Of a stretch of 64,000 nucleotides of DNA, positions 29,973-40,872 are shown piece after piece. Where the stretch lies: contig CM026557.1 in the NCBI GenBank assembly GCA_015143295.1, forward strand, positions 22,601,760-22,665,759, in the 5' to 3' direction. Positions within the stretch are counted from its first letter, which is position 1; the number at the start of each line of letters is the position of its first letter. A program made the position numbers and the translations under genes. The DNA comes from Tetracentron sinense (lineage: Eukaryota > Streptophyta > Magnoliopsida > Trochodendrales > Trochodendraceae). The notes under the pieces are model-generated. The model saw nothing but the letters and a program-made list of their open reading frames with translations, was not told the DNA's origin and ran no database searches.

Positions 29973-31223
29973 CGATGAGCTTCTCAACTTCTGCAGATTC
30001 TGATATCCAAACATCATTGTTGTCCTAGAGGGTCTCGATGTGATTCCTTTGTCTGTGGGGAGTGGTAGAAGTATGAAAGAAACCTGTGTTTCTATCACCC
30101 ACTTTGATCCATTGTTTTCTAGCTTTCTGGTCCCAAAGCATCTCCTCCTTGGCTAGAATGTCTTTCAACTCCTTGAAGAGGTTTCTTTCTTCTTCATATT
30201 TGTGAAGACTGGAGGGGCACAATGAATTCTCTCAATATCATCCTGGATTTTTCTTTTTTTTATATGTATGTTTCCAAACAAATTTATGTTCCAGTTGAGA
30301 AGAGCTTCCCAAGTATTTTGGATGCGGTGACAGAAGCAAAGCATTGTTGAACCTGCAATTTCTTTGTTCCAGGCCTTATAAATAATAGGCTTGCATTCTT
30401 CATGCTAGAGCCACATGGCTTCAAAGCAGAAATTCTTCTTTCTTCGTTTTTGGGGCTTTTTGCACTATATAAGAATGAGGGCATGATCTAATCCAGTGGA
30501 AATGAGGTGGTGAACCATCGTTGAGTCAAAAAATATTCGCCACTGAGGATTAGCCATGGCACGGTCTATCCGAGCTTTGATTAGATCTCCAAATCTTCGC
30601 TTGTTAGACCAAGTGTAGGACACTCCGTGGAAGCCGGGCTTTGACTCATTAGAATGCTACTCTACATAAAGTATTGCCATTACTTTTGTTTAAATTATTT
30701 ATGAATATTTTTATTATTTTTTTATATACTTAAAAATTAATATTTAAAATCTGATATGAATCAAAATCGAATCTTGGCTAAATAATTGGATTCAAACTCA
30801 AATTGATCAATTTATAATCCGATAAATCTCATACCGAATTTGCTAGATATTTAATCAAATCGGGTTGGGATATGACACAATCCGGTTTTTCTATTCGTGA
30901 TACAATCCAGTTCAAATCCGATACATTTACTGTCCTAGCTACAATGATCAATCAAAAGTTGAACAATTAACTAGCATGATGGTTGTTCTTCCTTTGGTAA
31001 ATGGCTTGTCATGCTAATTGTCCATCTGTTTGAACCAAAATTTGACAGGTTGACATCTTTCATCGTCAAGTGAAAACATGCCATGTGCTGGTTGGACAAG
31101 AATCCCATCAAAAAACAAAAATATCATTTCTTTTAATGCTAAAAAAGCCCCTCCCCCCTCAGACAACAAGGCATTAGGTAGCATAGGAGTTAGAATCTCA
31201 ACTCCTAATAAAATTAACGAAAA

Positions 31224-31405
31224 GAAGTGATTTAAAACTCTCGATAGTAGCTACTATCGAGAGCCAAATCTGCAAGATAGAAAATCCAAAGGTGCCAACC
31301 CTCAAGTGAGGCCCACCATTTAAAGAATGTGCAACTTGTGGCCATTTGATTTTCAACATATGGCCTTGCTCTCGATAGTAATTATCAGATTTTTCAATAA
31401 CTTTC
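31224..31405. repeat. Foldback MITE, CTCTCGATAGTA family, copy 2
   Basis: GAAGTGATTTAAAACTCTCG followed by ATAGTAGCTACTATCGAGAG forms the left end. The right end is GCTCTCGATAGTAATTATCA followed by TTTTCAATAACTTTCC. It shares the inner text CCAAAGGTGCCAACCCTCAAG with copy 3. Confidence 0.65.
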
Positions 31406-31542
31406 CATTTTTTAAAAAAAATGATATCATGTAACTAACACACATTCTCTAAACACACACAATTAGATCTAAGGTAGCCGCTAAGGTGCCATAAGGTAAG
31501 TCCAAGCAACCACTCCAAAAGGGCAATAACTTTTCATTAAGA

Positions 31543-31690
31543 GAAGTGATTTAAAATTCTTAATTGCTGGTACTATCAAGAGCCAAAGCCACAAGATTGA
31601 AAATCCAAAGGTGCCAACCCTCAAGTGGGGCCACCATTTATAGAATGTGCAACTTGTGGCCTTGCTCTCGATAGTACTTACAATTATGTC
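31543..31690. repeat. Foldback MITE, CTCTCGATAGTA family, copy 3 (decayed)
   Basis: GAAGTGATTTAAAATTCTTA starts the element. The left inner palindrome is damaged (GCTGGTACTATCAAGAG). The right side keeps GCTCTCGATAGTACTTAC. The middle is nearly the same as copy 2, which lies only about 140 bp upstream. Confidence 0.6.
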
Positions 31691-32083
31691 TTTTAAGAAC
31701 AGCAGAAACGATCAACCTTTAACGAACACAAGATCTACCTCTGGCCTTGGGAAGGGTACCTTTTAAGGCTTTAACTGTTAGATAAACATTGCTAAGATGA
31801 TAAGAGTTTGTTTTTGTTTAGGAGTTTGTTACTTAGTTGGATTAGATTAGATTACTTCATATTAGGAGATAATGTTGGTTTAGATAAGATTTCCTCCTTT
31901 TTTTTATAAAGGCATGTAACCCTGCATTCATTATTAAGTAATTTTCATAGAGGTTTTATAATAAAAGGCATTCTGCTCTAGGTTCTTTTCTCCAAGTGTT
32001 GATTTTTAACTTGGTATCAGAGCCAGATTGGACTAGAGACCATCAACATTGATTGAAAGATTGCACACATCTCCAACTCTACA

Positions 32084-33161
32084 ATGTCAAAATCTAGTGC
32101 AATAGTTCAAGAAGTTCTCACAGAGAAGAACTACGGAAATTGGAAGGAATGGCTGAAAAGTTACTTGCTAGGGCAAGGACTTTGGGACCTCGTTGATGGG
32201 TCTGAACCCAAACCAGAGGGTAATAAAGCCACTCTCAACGCCTGGAGGAAAAGCAATGGAAAGGCATTGGATGTGATCCAAATCTCATGTGGATCGAATA
32301 TGCTCACTTATATAAGGGAACTAGATTCAACAAAACAAGCCTGTGATCGGCTGGCCACTATGCACGAACATGCGAGTGGTGCCCGAAAGTCATTCTTGGA
32401 GGTAGAGTTACGATCGTGTAAGTAAGGAGATAACACCATTACAGAGTTTTCTCAAAAAGTGAAAGATCTGTGTGATCAAATGGAGGGGTTAGGCATTAAA
32501 ATGGAAAATGATACTCGGGTTGCAATCATCTCGGAAAATCTAAGGACCAAGTTTGATTCAATGTGAGTAATGGTTCAAAAATCTAAGCCATCCATGGTGG
32601 AAGTTGTCAGCCTCTTACTTCAAGAAGATGCACTTCTTGAGAGAAGGAAGATGGAAGGAAGTTGTCAGCCTCTTACTTCAAGAAGATGCACTTCTTGAGA
32701 GAAGGAAGATGGAGATGAATCGTGAAAAAGAAGGAAAAACCAAATGAAGCATTATATTCTGATGCTCGTGGAAGGCCTCGAGGTAGAGGAAGGTATCGTT
32801 GTTCAGGACGATCACAGAATCACCAATGACATCAAACTACTGGCCACAATCAAAGAAATGAAAACATCAAAAATGATTCGTCACAATTGCAGCAAGATAG
32901 GTCATTACTCAAGATATTGTTGGTACAAGGAAGGAAAATATGCTATGGAAAAATGAGAAGATGATGAATCCAATGAGAATAAGAATGAAGAAGCTCTTTG
33001 TGTCATGCATCCAATTTCCAGAATCTTCTAAAAATCAATGGTTCATTGATTCAGCTTGCTCAAATCATATGACCCCGAGAGAGGATCTCTTCACCAACAA
33101 AGAGTTGTTGATGAACACATCAGGAGTAATTACGGGAGATAATACTATTCAATACAGATAG
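32084..33161 (+). pseudogene. Copia gag and protease region
   Basis: Gag starts at ATG 32084 with ...NYGNWKEWLKSYLLGQGLWD and is cut by a stop near 32423. A 58-bp tandem duplication (32599-32656 and 32657-32714) shifts the frame. The CCHC knuckle near 32880 reads RHNCSKIGHYSRYC, so its first Cys is missing. The protease motif reads WFIDSACSNHMT, with DSA in place of the usual DSG. All of this points to an inactive copy. Confidence 0.75.
32599..32714. repeat. 58-bp tandem duplication in copia gag
   Basis: GGAAGTTGTCAGCCTCTTAC begins both units, at 32599 and 32657, and the two are nearly identical. The 58-bp length is not a multiple of three, so the duplication itself breaks the frame. Confidence 0.85.
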
Positions 33162-33195
33162 ATGTGAGATTTTAGCTAAAGAAAGTGGCAAGATA

Positions 33196-34142
33196 ATGGC
33201 ACAAGGAAAGAAAGTTGGCCGACTCTTTGCCCTAATAATTGAGTTATCTTCTATTAAGAAAAATGTCATGGTTGATGTTGGTTATTTATGGCATAAGAAG
33301 TTGGATCATTGCAATTTCCAGCGAGTAATGGATATGTCAGAAAATAAATTAGTTACTAGACTTTCCACAATTCAGTATGATAAAAATCATGTATGTGAAG
33401 CATGTGCATTTGCAAAGGCATCCCGACATCCTTTTACTACATCTAAGACGTTGGCATGCCACCCACTCGAAGTCATTCACAATGATGTATGGGGCCCAAG
33501 TCCAGTTGAATCTCATATGTGCTTGAGGTACTATGTCTCTTTTATTGATGAATATTCTCGCTATTTGTTTTCTCCGGCATAAAACTGAGGTGTTTAAATA
33601 TTTTAAGGAATTTAAAGTGCTTGTTGAGAACCAATTAAGCAGGAAGACAAAGAATCTACGTACCGATAATGGTGGAGAATATATATCACATGAGTTCTGT
33701 GATTTTCTCAAAGAGCATGGGATTAAAAGACAATTGATTTGCGTAGGAACCCCACAACAAAATGGGCATTGATGAGAGGAAGAACTGCCACATAGTTGAA
33801 GTTGCTCGAGCTATGTTGAATGGGAAGAATATGCCAAAAGTCTACTGGGCTGAAGCTATGAATACTGCAATATATCTTTTCAATCGCATGCCACTACGCC
33901 CTAGAATGAAAGTACCTTACCAACTTCTTTACAAAAAGAAGCCAGACTTGAAACACTTACAAGTGTTTGGGAGCATAGCTTATGTAAAGCGTGTTGATGA
34001 AGATCAAGACAAACTTGATAAAAAGGCCCTAAAGTGTATCCTTCTTCGATACTCATCTGAGAGAAAAGCATGTCGGCTTTTTGATCCAATATGTCATCGC
34101 ATCTACAAAAGTCGAGATGTCGACTTTGATGAAGAATCATAA
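33196..34142 (+). pseudogene. Copia integrase region
   Basis: The GAG-pre-integrase motif reads LWHKKLDHCNFQRV, then VCEACAFAKASRHPF (the zinc-binding side). The catalytic core follows with HNDVWGPSPVES, FIDEYSR and LRTDNGGEYIS. A frameshift near 33580 and another at the GTPQQNGH segment (33760) break it. The C-terminal part (PYQLLYKKKPDLKHLQVFGS) is intact. Confidence 0.75.
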
Positions 34143-34483
34143 TGGTACTTACCATCTCGAGAAGGTGCAGAAGAGAGGGAGTCATCACCATTGACAACTA
34201 ATCATGAAGAAAATGAAGAGCCTAATCCAGATCCTCCAACCGTTCAATCCTCAATGGAGTTGAATACATCTCAACTAGTTTCCTCATCATAGGAGAACAT
34301 GGTTTCTTCTTCCGATTCTCGTATTGAAAATCTTATTCATCGTTATCCTGAACGTGAAAGGTACCCTGTAAAGCAACTTGCAAATTATTATATTACAAAC
34401 ATGCACTATGCTTACATGATGAAGCTGATCATGAGCCAAGGACCTATGAAGAAGCAGCTAAAGATATAAGATGGTGTCTTGCT

Positions 34484-35094
34484 ATGGAAGAAGAAATGAT
34501 AGCATTAGCTAAGAATGCAACATGGGATCTCGTACCACTTCCATATGGAAAGAAAATCATCACTTATAAGTGGATCTACAAAATAAAGCATAAATCTACC
34601 AGTGAAGTCAAACGTTACAAAGCTTGGTTAGTAGCCAGAGGGTTCTCTCAAACATACGGGGAAGATTATGAAGAGGCATTCAATCCTGTAGCCAAGATTA
34701 CAAGCATTCGGGTCATCATAGCATTTGCAACTGCTAAAGGATGGAGACTCCATCAAACGGATGTGAAAAATGCATTTTTGAATGGAGAAATAGATAAAGA
34801 AGTCTACATACATCAACCTGAAGGCTTTGAAAATTCAAAAATGCCAAGATATGTGTGCAAGCTCAAAAGGCATTGTATGGCCTGAACCAAGCACCTAGAG
34901 CATGGTTCGATAAGGTCAGAGAGTTCTTTCACTCACACAAATTTATCTCATCCTCCGCTAATCCATGCATCTTTATCAATCATTTTGTTCAAGGAATAAT
35001 CATATGTGCAAGTTATGTGGACGAGCTCATTATTACAGGAAGTAATCATGTGGAGGTAGATAGAGTGAAATCTTCTCTATTCTAAAACTTCGAA
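34484..35094 (+). pseudogene. Copia reverse transcriptase, 5' part
   Basis: The region reads ATWDLVPLPYGKKIITYKWI, VKNAFLNGEIDKEVYIHQPE and ALYGLNQAPRAWFDKV. At the active site it has YVDE instead of YVDD, a catalytic change. A frameshift lies near 34880. The solo LTR at 35095 interrupts it just after the VKSSLF segment. Confidence 0.75.
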
Positions 35095-35689
35095 TTTCGC
35101 GCCCCAAAATCCCACCTAGGAGTTAGGCGTGACTTTGCGTGTGACTAATCTTTCATGACAAATCATCTTGTATAAAACATACAAGGCAATAATATAGCGG
35201 AAGCAACAAACATAGCAGAAGCATAAACTAAAAATTTCTTCTAACGAGAGACAGTATTCCAAGTTTATACAACATATAACCAAAGTAAGAGTGGACATGC
35301 TCACTCATCAAAATACAAAATATAATCTCTCTCTCACCCTCTCTCGATAATATCCAGGATAAGGCCACATATCTAGGTTCTTATCCTCCTCTGGCTGAGC
35401 CTCTGCCGGCTCGTTCTTGTCATAGTCCTCCTCGACCCAAGGACTGAGAGCACAAATGTCAAATGAACCTGCCGACATAAAATGTACGACTGGGCATGGA
35501 ATACTCAGTGTATACAAGCTACTAACTAACAATGTTATAATCTCAACAATATCATGTAAGCACTTGAGCAACAATTTATAATTCATGCATTAACTAAACT
35601 TAGAACAATACTTCAAATCTTAAAATAAATGTGCATAATTTCCAAAACTTTATCTTAAGAGCTTTCAAAGAAAACAAAACATATCTTAT

Positions 35690-36065
35690 GAGTTCTTATA
35701 AGTCTTATGAGCTTATGAGTTCGTATGAGTCTTATAAGCCTTATGAGTCTTCTTATGCGAGATCATTGTGAGCCTTAAGAGAGCCTTATGAGCTTATGAT
35801 CTGTAGAGACTTATGAGACGATCTTCGACTTGATCCTTATGAGCTTATGAACTAATCTTAGGCTTATGAGTTTCTTATGAGAGCCTTGTGAGGCTTATGA
35901 TCCTTGGAGACTTGTGAATCGATCTAAGACTTGATCCTTATGAGCATTTGTAACCGATCTTAGACTTATGATCCGTAGAGAAATTGTAACCGATCTTAGA
36001 CTTTACCAACCCTTAGTTTGGTCTTGTCAATGCTTATGAACTTATAGGTTTCTTATGAGATTTTC
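35690..36065. repeat. Degenerate CTTATGAG tandem tract
   Basis: CTTATGAG, its variants (CTTATAAG, CTTGTGAG) and GATCTTAGACTTG steps recur dozens of times over about 370 bp. It is non-coding sequence inside the solo LTR. Confidence 0.7.
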
Positions 36066-36844
36066 CTTAATAATATTTTTTATGAACTTTGAAATATCAT
36101 GCTTATACGAAAAATTTGATCATGTGAGAATAGTGTACATGAAGTGTTTGTGAGCATCATAGTATGTATTGAAAGCATTAAGCATTCAATACATGTTGAT
36201 CTAATACTTATAAGCATCATGAGAGACTTAGAAAATCTTTAAACATGGAGACATATTCATTTATGGCATTAGCCTATTCATACATAGTTTTAAAATACCA
36301 TTTTTTTTTTTATCACAACCTACTCATGGATTCTCATTCATAGATGTAGCATAACTCTAAACATGGCTACTAAGCTTATTTCATCCAAATCATAGTTTCT
36401 TTAAAGAAATATCATCCAAGATAGGGAATAGAAAGCATCTACCCTTATTGTCGAGAAACCCCACATTAAACCCACATTTCAAGACTTTGATTTTAAAACA
36501 AAGCTAAGTAGGAGAGTGTATTCACTTAGGATATCACAACAAAGCCAACTAGTAGAAGTATTTACCTTGATTGAGAGAGGAAGATTGAATCCCCGTGACT
36601 TAATGCTTGAGACATCCTCGGATGAGAGATCCAAGCTTGAGAAATAGAGTTCCAAGCTCCAACTTTGATCACCCATGAAAACCTCTCTTGAAACCTTAAC
36701 TTTCCTCCATTTTCTCTCCTAAAATCTCCCTTAAGTTTATGTAACCCCAAACCCACGAATTTGGTGGGTATTTATAGGCCAATGAGGTTAAAAACTTTAA
36801 ATTGCCCTTAGGATTCGCACACAAAGGGGAAAAACCCCAAATTA

Positions 36845-37115
36845 CTAAAGGTCGGTCGACTGACCAGGATGGGCGGTCGACTGGTTGAGGCTGGAAAGCC
36901 CCTGTTCTGACCAAATTTCATACAATCGGTCGACCAGTTGGAGGGCCGGTCGATCGGCCTTGAGTACAACCTTACTGCCATCCCATTTTTGGGTAGTTTC
37001 AAGACAATAGATCGATCGGCCAGGAGGGGCGGTCGACCGACCTCAACCCAAAACCTCTTATTGGCCATTTCGAGACAATTAGTCGACCGGCCAGGAGGGG
37101 AAGTCAACCGGCCAC
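36845..37115. repeat. GGTCGACCGGCC-rich tract
   Basis: Variants of GGTCGGTCGACTGACCAGGA, CGGTCGACCAGTTGGAGGGC and GGCGGTCGACCGACC recur about every 80-100 bp. They include several SalI-type palindromes GTCGAC. The tract is GC-rich against an AT-rich background. Confidence 0.7.
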
Positions 37116-37376
37116 CTACAGAACTTGACTATTTTCCTTTTTTTGTTTTTTTTTGTTTCCCCATTTAGCACCTTTAGAGCTCTTAGATTGTTTTCATCCT
37201 TGTTTCTAACACCCCTAGGACACCAAACACACCAACATACAACACAAGGTTTGCTTGTAAAACTCTTTTCATTAATTCATCACACCACAAACACATGGAA
37301 GGCCTTTAGGCTAAAATCACTATTCATAGACACTATTCACCGACTATGAAACCAAGTTCCGGGGTTCTACATCGAA

Positions 37377-38141
37377 ATGAAGGATTTGGGAGAACTTCAA
37401 TTTTTTTCTTGGGATTGAAGTTATAAAAGATGACAATGGCATATTGATTATGCAGAAAAAGTTTGCTCTGAATTTGCTTGTAAAGTTCAACTTGCTAGCT
37501 CAAAACCAACGGCGACACCACTACAAGTGAACCACAAGTTGTCCATAGATGAAGGAGATCTCTTAATTGATCCTCAACCATACTAAGAAATGGTTGGTAG
37601 CCTGATATATCTAACCATTACTGAAGTATTTTCTGAATCTGGAATACATATTACACTTTCAGGTTATTATGACGCTGATTGGGCTGGTGATCCATCCACT
37701 CGTCGCTCGATATTTGGATTTTGTTTCAATCTTGGTTTGGGAACCATATCATGGGCAAGTAAAAAGCAACCTACAGTAGCATTGTCGTCTACAAAAGCTG
37801 AATATAGATTTGCTATGTTAGATACATGTGAAAGTGTTTGGTTGACCCAATTATTGAAAGATTTTGGAGAAAGTATTTATTATAGCATCCCAATTTAGAG
37901 CGACAATCTCAGTTCGATCATGTTGGCATCCAACCCAACATTTCATGCATTGACAATGCATGTGGATGTTCATTATCATTTTCTTCGTGAGAAGGTCCTC
38001 AACAATGAAGTCAATTTGATCTACTTCTCGACAAATGAGGAAGTGGTTGATATCTTCACAAAAGCTTTAAACTTTGAAAAGTTTAAAGTCTTCAAAGCAA
38101 GCGTGGGAATGACAGATGCTAGCAATGAGGGGGACTGTTAG
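37377..38141 (+). pseudogene. Copia reverse transcriptase 3' part and RNase H
   Basis: After the insertion the frame gives EMKDLGELQFF, IMQKKFALNLL and a shortened connection. RNase H follows with GYYDADWAGDPSTRRSIFGF, GTISWASKKQPTVALSSTKA and ALTMHVDVHYHFLREKVLNN. Part of the region between the two domains is deleted (at about 37600-37650), and a stop lies near 37898. Confidence 0.75.
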
Positions 38142-38499
38142 ATAAACATTGCTAAGTTGATAAGAGTTTGTTTTTGTTTAAAAGTTTGCTTCTTAGTTGG
38201 ATTAGATTAGATTGCTTTAGAATATGAGATAATGTTGGGTTAGATAAGATTTCCTCTTGTTTTATATAAATGCATGTAACCTTGCATTCAGTATTAAGTA
38301 ATTTTCAGAAAACTTTTATAATAAAAGGCATTCTGCTCCAGTTTCTCTCCTCAAAGTGTTGATTTTTAACTACAACCGCATTTGCCATTAAATGATACTT
38401 ATTTATTCCAAAAGAGTTTAACTATGAACCAGAATTATAAATTGAGCAGTGATTAGCGGACCAAGCAGTATGCTATCTAACCATCATATCCTTATTTCC

Positions 38500-38690
38500 C
38501 TTTAACACCCTTTTAAACCTTAGTTAAGCTTAGCTAAATTAAAGTTAAGCTTTTTACTTTTTTTTCTTCTAAAAACCAAGGTTGGATTGCTTAATCCTAG
38601 GGATGAGTGAATTTTAACCACGGTAGATAAGTGTTAAAAAGGTGGGGCATGGACCAATGAGGAACGACATTTCGTTACAGAATAGAAATG
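38500..38690. repeat. Foldback element, partial, GGGAGAGTTCAAT-related
   Basis: CCCTTTTAAACCTTAGTTAAG on the left and TTTAACCACGGTAGATAAG followed by GTTAAAAAGG on the right face each other across a T-rich core with AAAAACCAAGGTTGG. The terminal motif is missing. Confidence 0.4.
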
Positions 38691-39224
38691 TGTGATAAGT
38701 TAAGCACGTTCCTTCTAAATTTCTCTGAATTTCCAAGCTCTTAAAACATGGTTAATTTTTTATTTTTTTTTATGAATAGCCTTTACATTATTTCAATATT
38801 TACCAAAGCCACTAACAAAACAAAACATGTTTTGGGAGCTTTGGAGCATAGTTAAACTCTTAAAAAAATATATCTATAACTCTCTCCCTCTAGCGGATGA
38901 TGCCACTACAACAACCCTTCAATGAGGGCATTGGCCATTAAATAGTACTTGTTGAAAAAAGATACTTAAGTAATTTCTCTTCTAACCAAAAAATAACTTA
39001 TCTAAGCAAATGCTTGTTACCATGCTTTTTTGATGATTGGATATCTATATTAATTACAAATCTATGTTCCTTTATGCCTAACAAAACTAATGGAATTTTG
39101 TTCCTTTCCAGTAATTCTCTCAAATTAAGTATCTTGATTCTAATAAATTCTTTCTTAATTTAGTTCCAATTTCCACAAAATTAATGCAATTGTTCCATCT
39201 TTGAAAAAAGTTAAAAAAACAAAA

Positions 39225-39750
39225 GGAAAATACATTTACACCTCTAAGGTTTGACAAAAATACACATAAACCCCTTCTGTTTTTAGAAAATACAGTAAGT
39301 ACTCTTATGTTTCAAACTAATGACACTTACACCCTTTTCGTCAGTCAACATGCGAAAAAGACCAAAAAATGCTAAAAATATCCCTCATAGAAAGTAAAAC
39401 CATAGAATTTCTTAGTTCCTTATATATGATACTTACCATTTTCTCCAAATCAACGAAAGTGAAACCCTAGAATCGTTTGCAAAAACGAACTCGATCGCAG
39501 CTCCGACAACAATAATTCTTCTCCGTCAACTACCTGGTAAGTCTCTCCCTCTCTCTTCTCCTTTTAACTCTATTTAAGAAGTATTTTAAACATTTTTTGG
39601 TCTTTTTTCGTATGTTGATTGACGATCAATTGACGAAAGAGGTGTAAGTGTCATTAGTTTGAAACATAAGGATACCTACTATATTTTTTGAAAACTGAGG
39701 GGTCTGTGTATATTTTTGTCAAACCTCAGGGATGTAAATGTATTTTACCC
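39225..39750. mobile_element. Long-TIR foldback element carrying a possible captured gene leader
   Basis: The left arm GGAAAATACATTTACACCTC (39225) and the right arm ending GTATTTTACCC (39750) are inverted for about 170 bp each. Matching inner blocks are GTTTGACAAAAATACAC, GACACTTACACCC and AAAAAGACCAAAAAATG. The centre (39390-39590) is not part of the arms. It reads like a plant 5' leader: GAAACCCTAGAATCG, a C/T-rich part, then CTACCTG-GTAAGT, a consensus splice donor, followed by TCTCTCCCTC. This structure suggests a Pack-MULE-like element, but the source gene is unknown. Confidence 0.5.
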
Positions 39751-40152
39751 AAAAAACAATTAGAATTATAAAAAAGGGAGTGCTACTTGGAACAATAATC
39801 CATTGCAACGGAAACACTGCATAAGGTAGTTGCAAAAAGCCCAAATTTCGTAACCCTAATCAACATTTTCTAAAATCTAAGTAGGAGAGCATTAATCCTA
39901 CGCATCTAATGTTGAGTGGGAGAAGTATATTAGAGTTAAGATTAGGGTTAACCCTAAATGTTAACCTTAATTCTAAACCTAATCCTATAATACCTCTCCA
40001 GTCCCAATCAATTGATGCAGCATTTCCATTGTAGCAGATTATTGTTCTACCAGCTGCACTTTATTCCAGAAGAAGGAAACATAATTAGGATTTTGTCCTT
40101 GCTAGCTGTACTCCCTACCTTCAAGATGGAATCACAACCAATTGCAAACTTG

Positions 40153-40452
40153 GGGAGAGTTCAATCCCACCCTCAGGCCAACACTTGTCCCTTTTAACCC
40201 TAATTAATTGTGGTTAAGACTTATCAATCCTTGAGGTTCAACAATATAACCTTGGTTTGTAGGAAAAAAAATATTTAACTCTGGTTTAGAATTTTTTATC
40301 CTTACAGTTAATATAATTTTTAATAATTTTTTCTAAAAGCCAATGTTAAATTATTGAACCTAAGAGTTGTGAATCTTAACCACAGCCAATAAAGGTTAAA
40401 AGAGACAAGTGTTGGCCTGTGGGTGTGATTGTGGGTGTGATTGAACTCTCCC
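40153..40452. repeat. Foldback MITE, GGGAGAGTTCAAT family, copy 2
   Basis: GGGAGAGTTCAATCCCACCC on the left is mirrored by GGGTGTGATTGAACTCTCCC on the right. Inner blocks CCTTTTAACCCTAATTAATT and TTCAACAATATAACCTTGG match copy 1 at 20429. The right arm has a small GTGGGTGTGATT duplication. It lies about 0.7 kb upstream of the CAT4 start. Confidence 0.65.
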
Positions 40453-40843
40453 TACTTTTGCTGCTGGTTTTAATGGACAAGGATTTGTCCCTACCGAACC
40501 AGCTAAGTCCTATGAGGAGTTGTTAAGGACAAAATCGTCAAAAATGTACTGTAGTCAATAATTTTAAGGTGGTGTGTAGTCAACAAATGTTAATGTGCGT
40601 ATAGCACAAGATATAGTGATCGCCCTCAATAATTGACTGGTTGTAATTCCGTCAGCAGCAAGCAAGGTAATACTAAATTACCAATACAGTTATTATAAGA
40701 AAATCAATATCCAATTATCCAAAGTTAGATTCTGACAGTTAGCCATAGAAAAATACGGACCCAATTCTAGAATACAGGGCAGCCCGGGCAACAATTTTGC
40801 TCCCTCGGTCCCTACCCCAATTACGTTGGCCTGTCAAGTTTAC

Positions 40844-40872
40844 GGGCAGCGGGCAGCGGGCAGCGGGCAGCG
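40844..40872. repeat. GGGCAGC tandem repeat (four units)
   Basis: Four head-to-tail units of GGGCAGC lie in the presumed promoter/leader of CAT4, about 250 bp before its start codon. Confidence 0.8.

Larger units (their letters stand above)
24377..30660 (-). mobile_element. L1-type LINE, 5'-truncated, split by an LTR-type insertion
   Basis: The minus strand runs from a truncated endonuclease end at about 30655 to a poly-A tail (T-run at 24380-24400). The parts are 29973-30660 (endonuclease C-terminus with SYTWSNKRRFGDLIKARIDR, then RKQWIKVGDRNTGFFH) and 24377-27376 (reverse transcriptase, zinc-binding region and RNase H-like tail). The LTR-type block at 27377-29972 separates them. There are multiple stops and frameshifts. 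No target duplication was found. Confidence 0.8.
35095..37371 (-). mobile_element. Probable solo LTR, gypsy type, inserted in copia reverse transcriptase
   Basis: A 5-bp target duplication TCGAA lies at 35090-35094 and 37372-37376. On the minus strand it begins TGTAGAACCCCGGAACTTGG, a start I associate with plant gypsy LTRs. It ends in GGGGCGCGAAA rather than CA, so the last bases may have changed. There is no gag-pol frame and no second LTR. It contains two notable repeat tracts (35690-36060 and 36845-37110). The copia frame resumes exactly after it with EMKDLGELQFF. Confidence 0.7.
31776..38371 (+). mobile_element. Ty1/copia retrotransposon, decayed, split by a solo LTR
   Basis: Matching 236-bp LTRs lie at 31776-32011 and 38136-38371, starting TGTTAGATAAAC. 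The initiator-Met primer site TGGTATCAGAGCC is at 32012-32024, and a polypurine tract GAGGGGGA precedes the 3' LTR. The order gag, protease, integrase, reverse transcriptase, RNase H is that of copia. By eye the LTRs differ at about one base in ten, so this is an old insertion. I found no clear target duplication. A 2277-bp element interrupts the reverse transcriptase region. Confidence 0.88.

Noticed and set aside
35308-35586. 92-codon minus-strand frame
   Set aside because: It lies inside the solo LTR, which does not normally code; no similarity is recognised.
35690-36065. CRISPR-like regular repeat array
   Set aside because: The CTTATGAG units are short, degenerate and without unique spacers, in a plant LTR. 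There is no CRISPR array in the window.
36808-37107. 99-codon frame rich in Arg/Pro/Ser
   Set aside because: It is created by the GGTCGACCGGCC repeat tract of the solo LTR.
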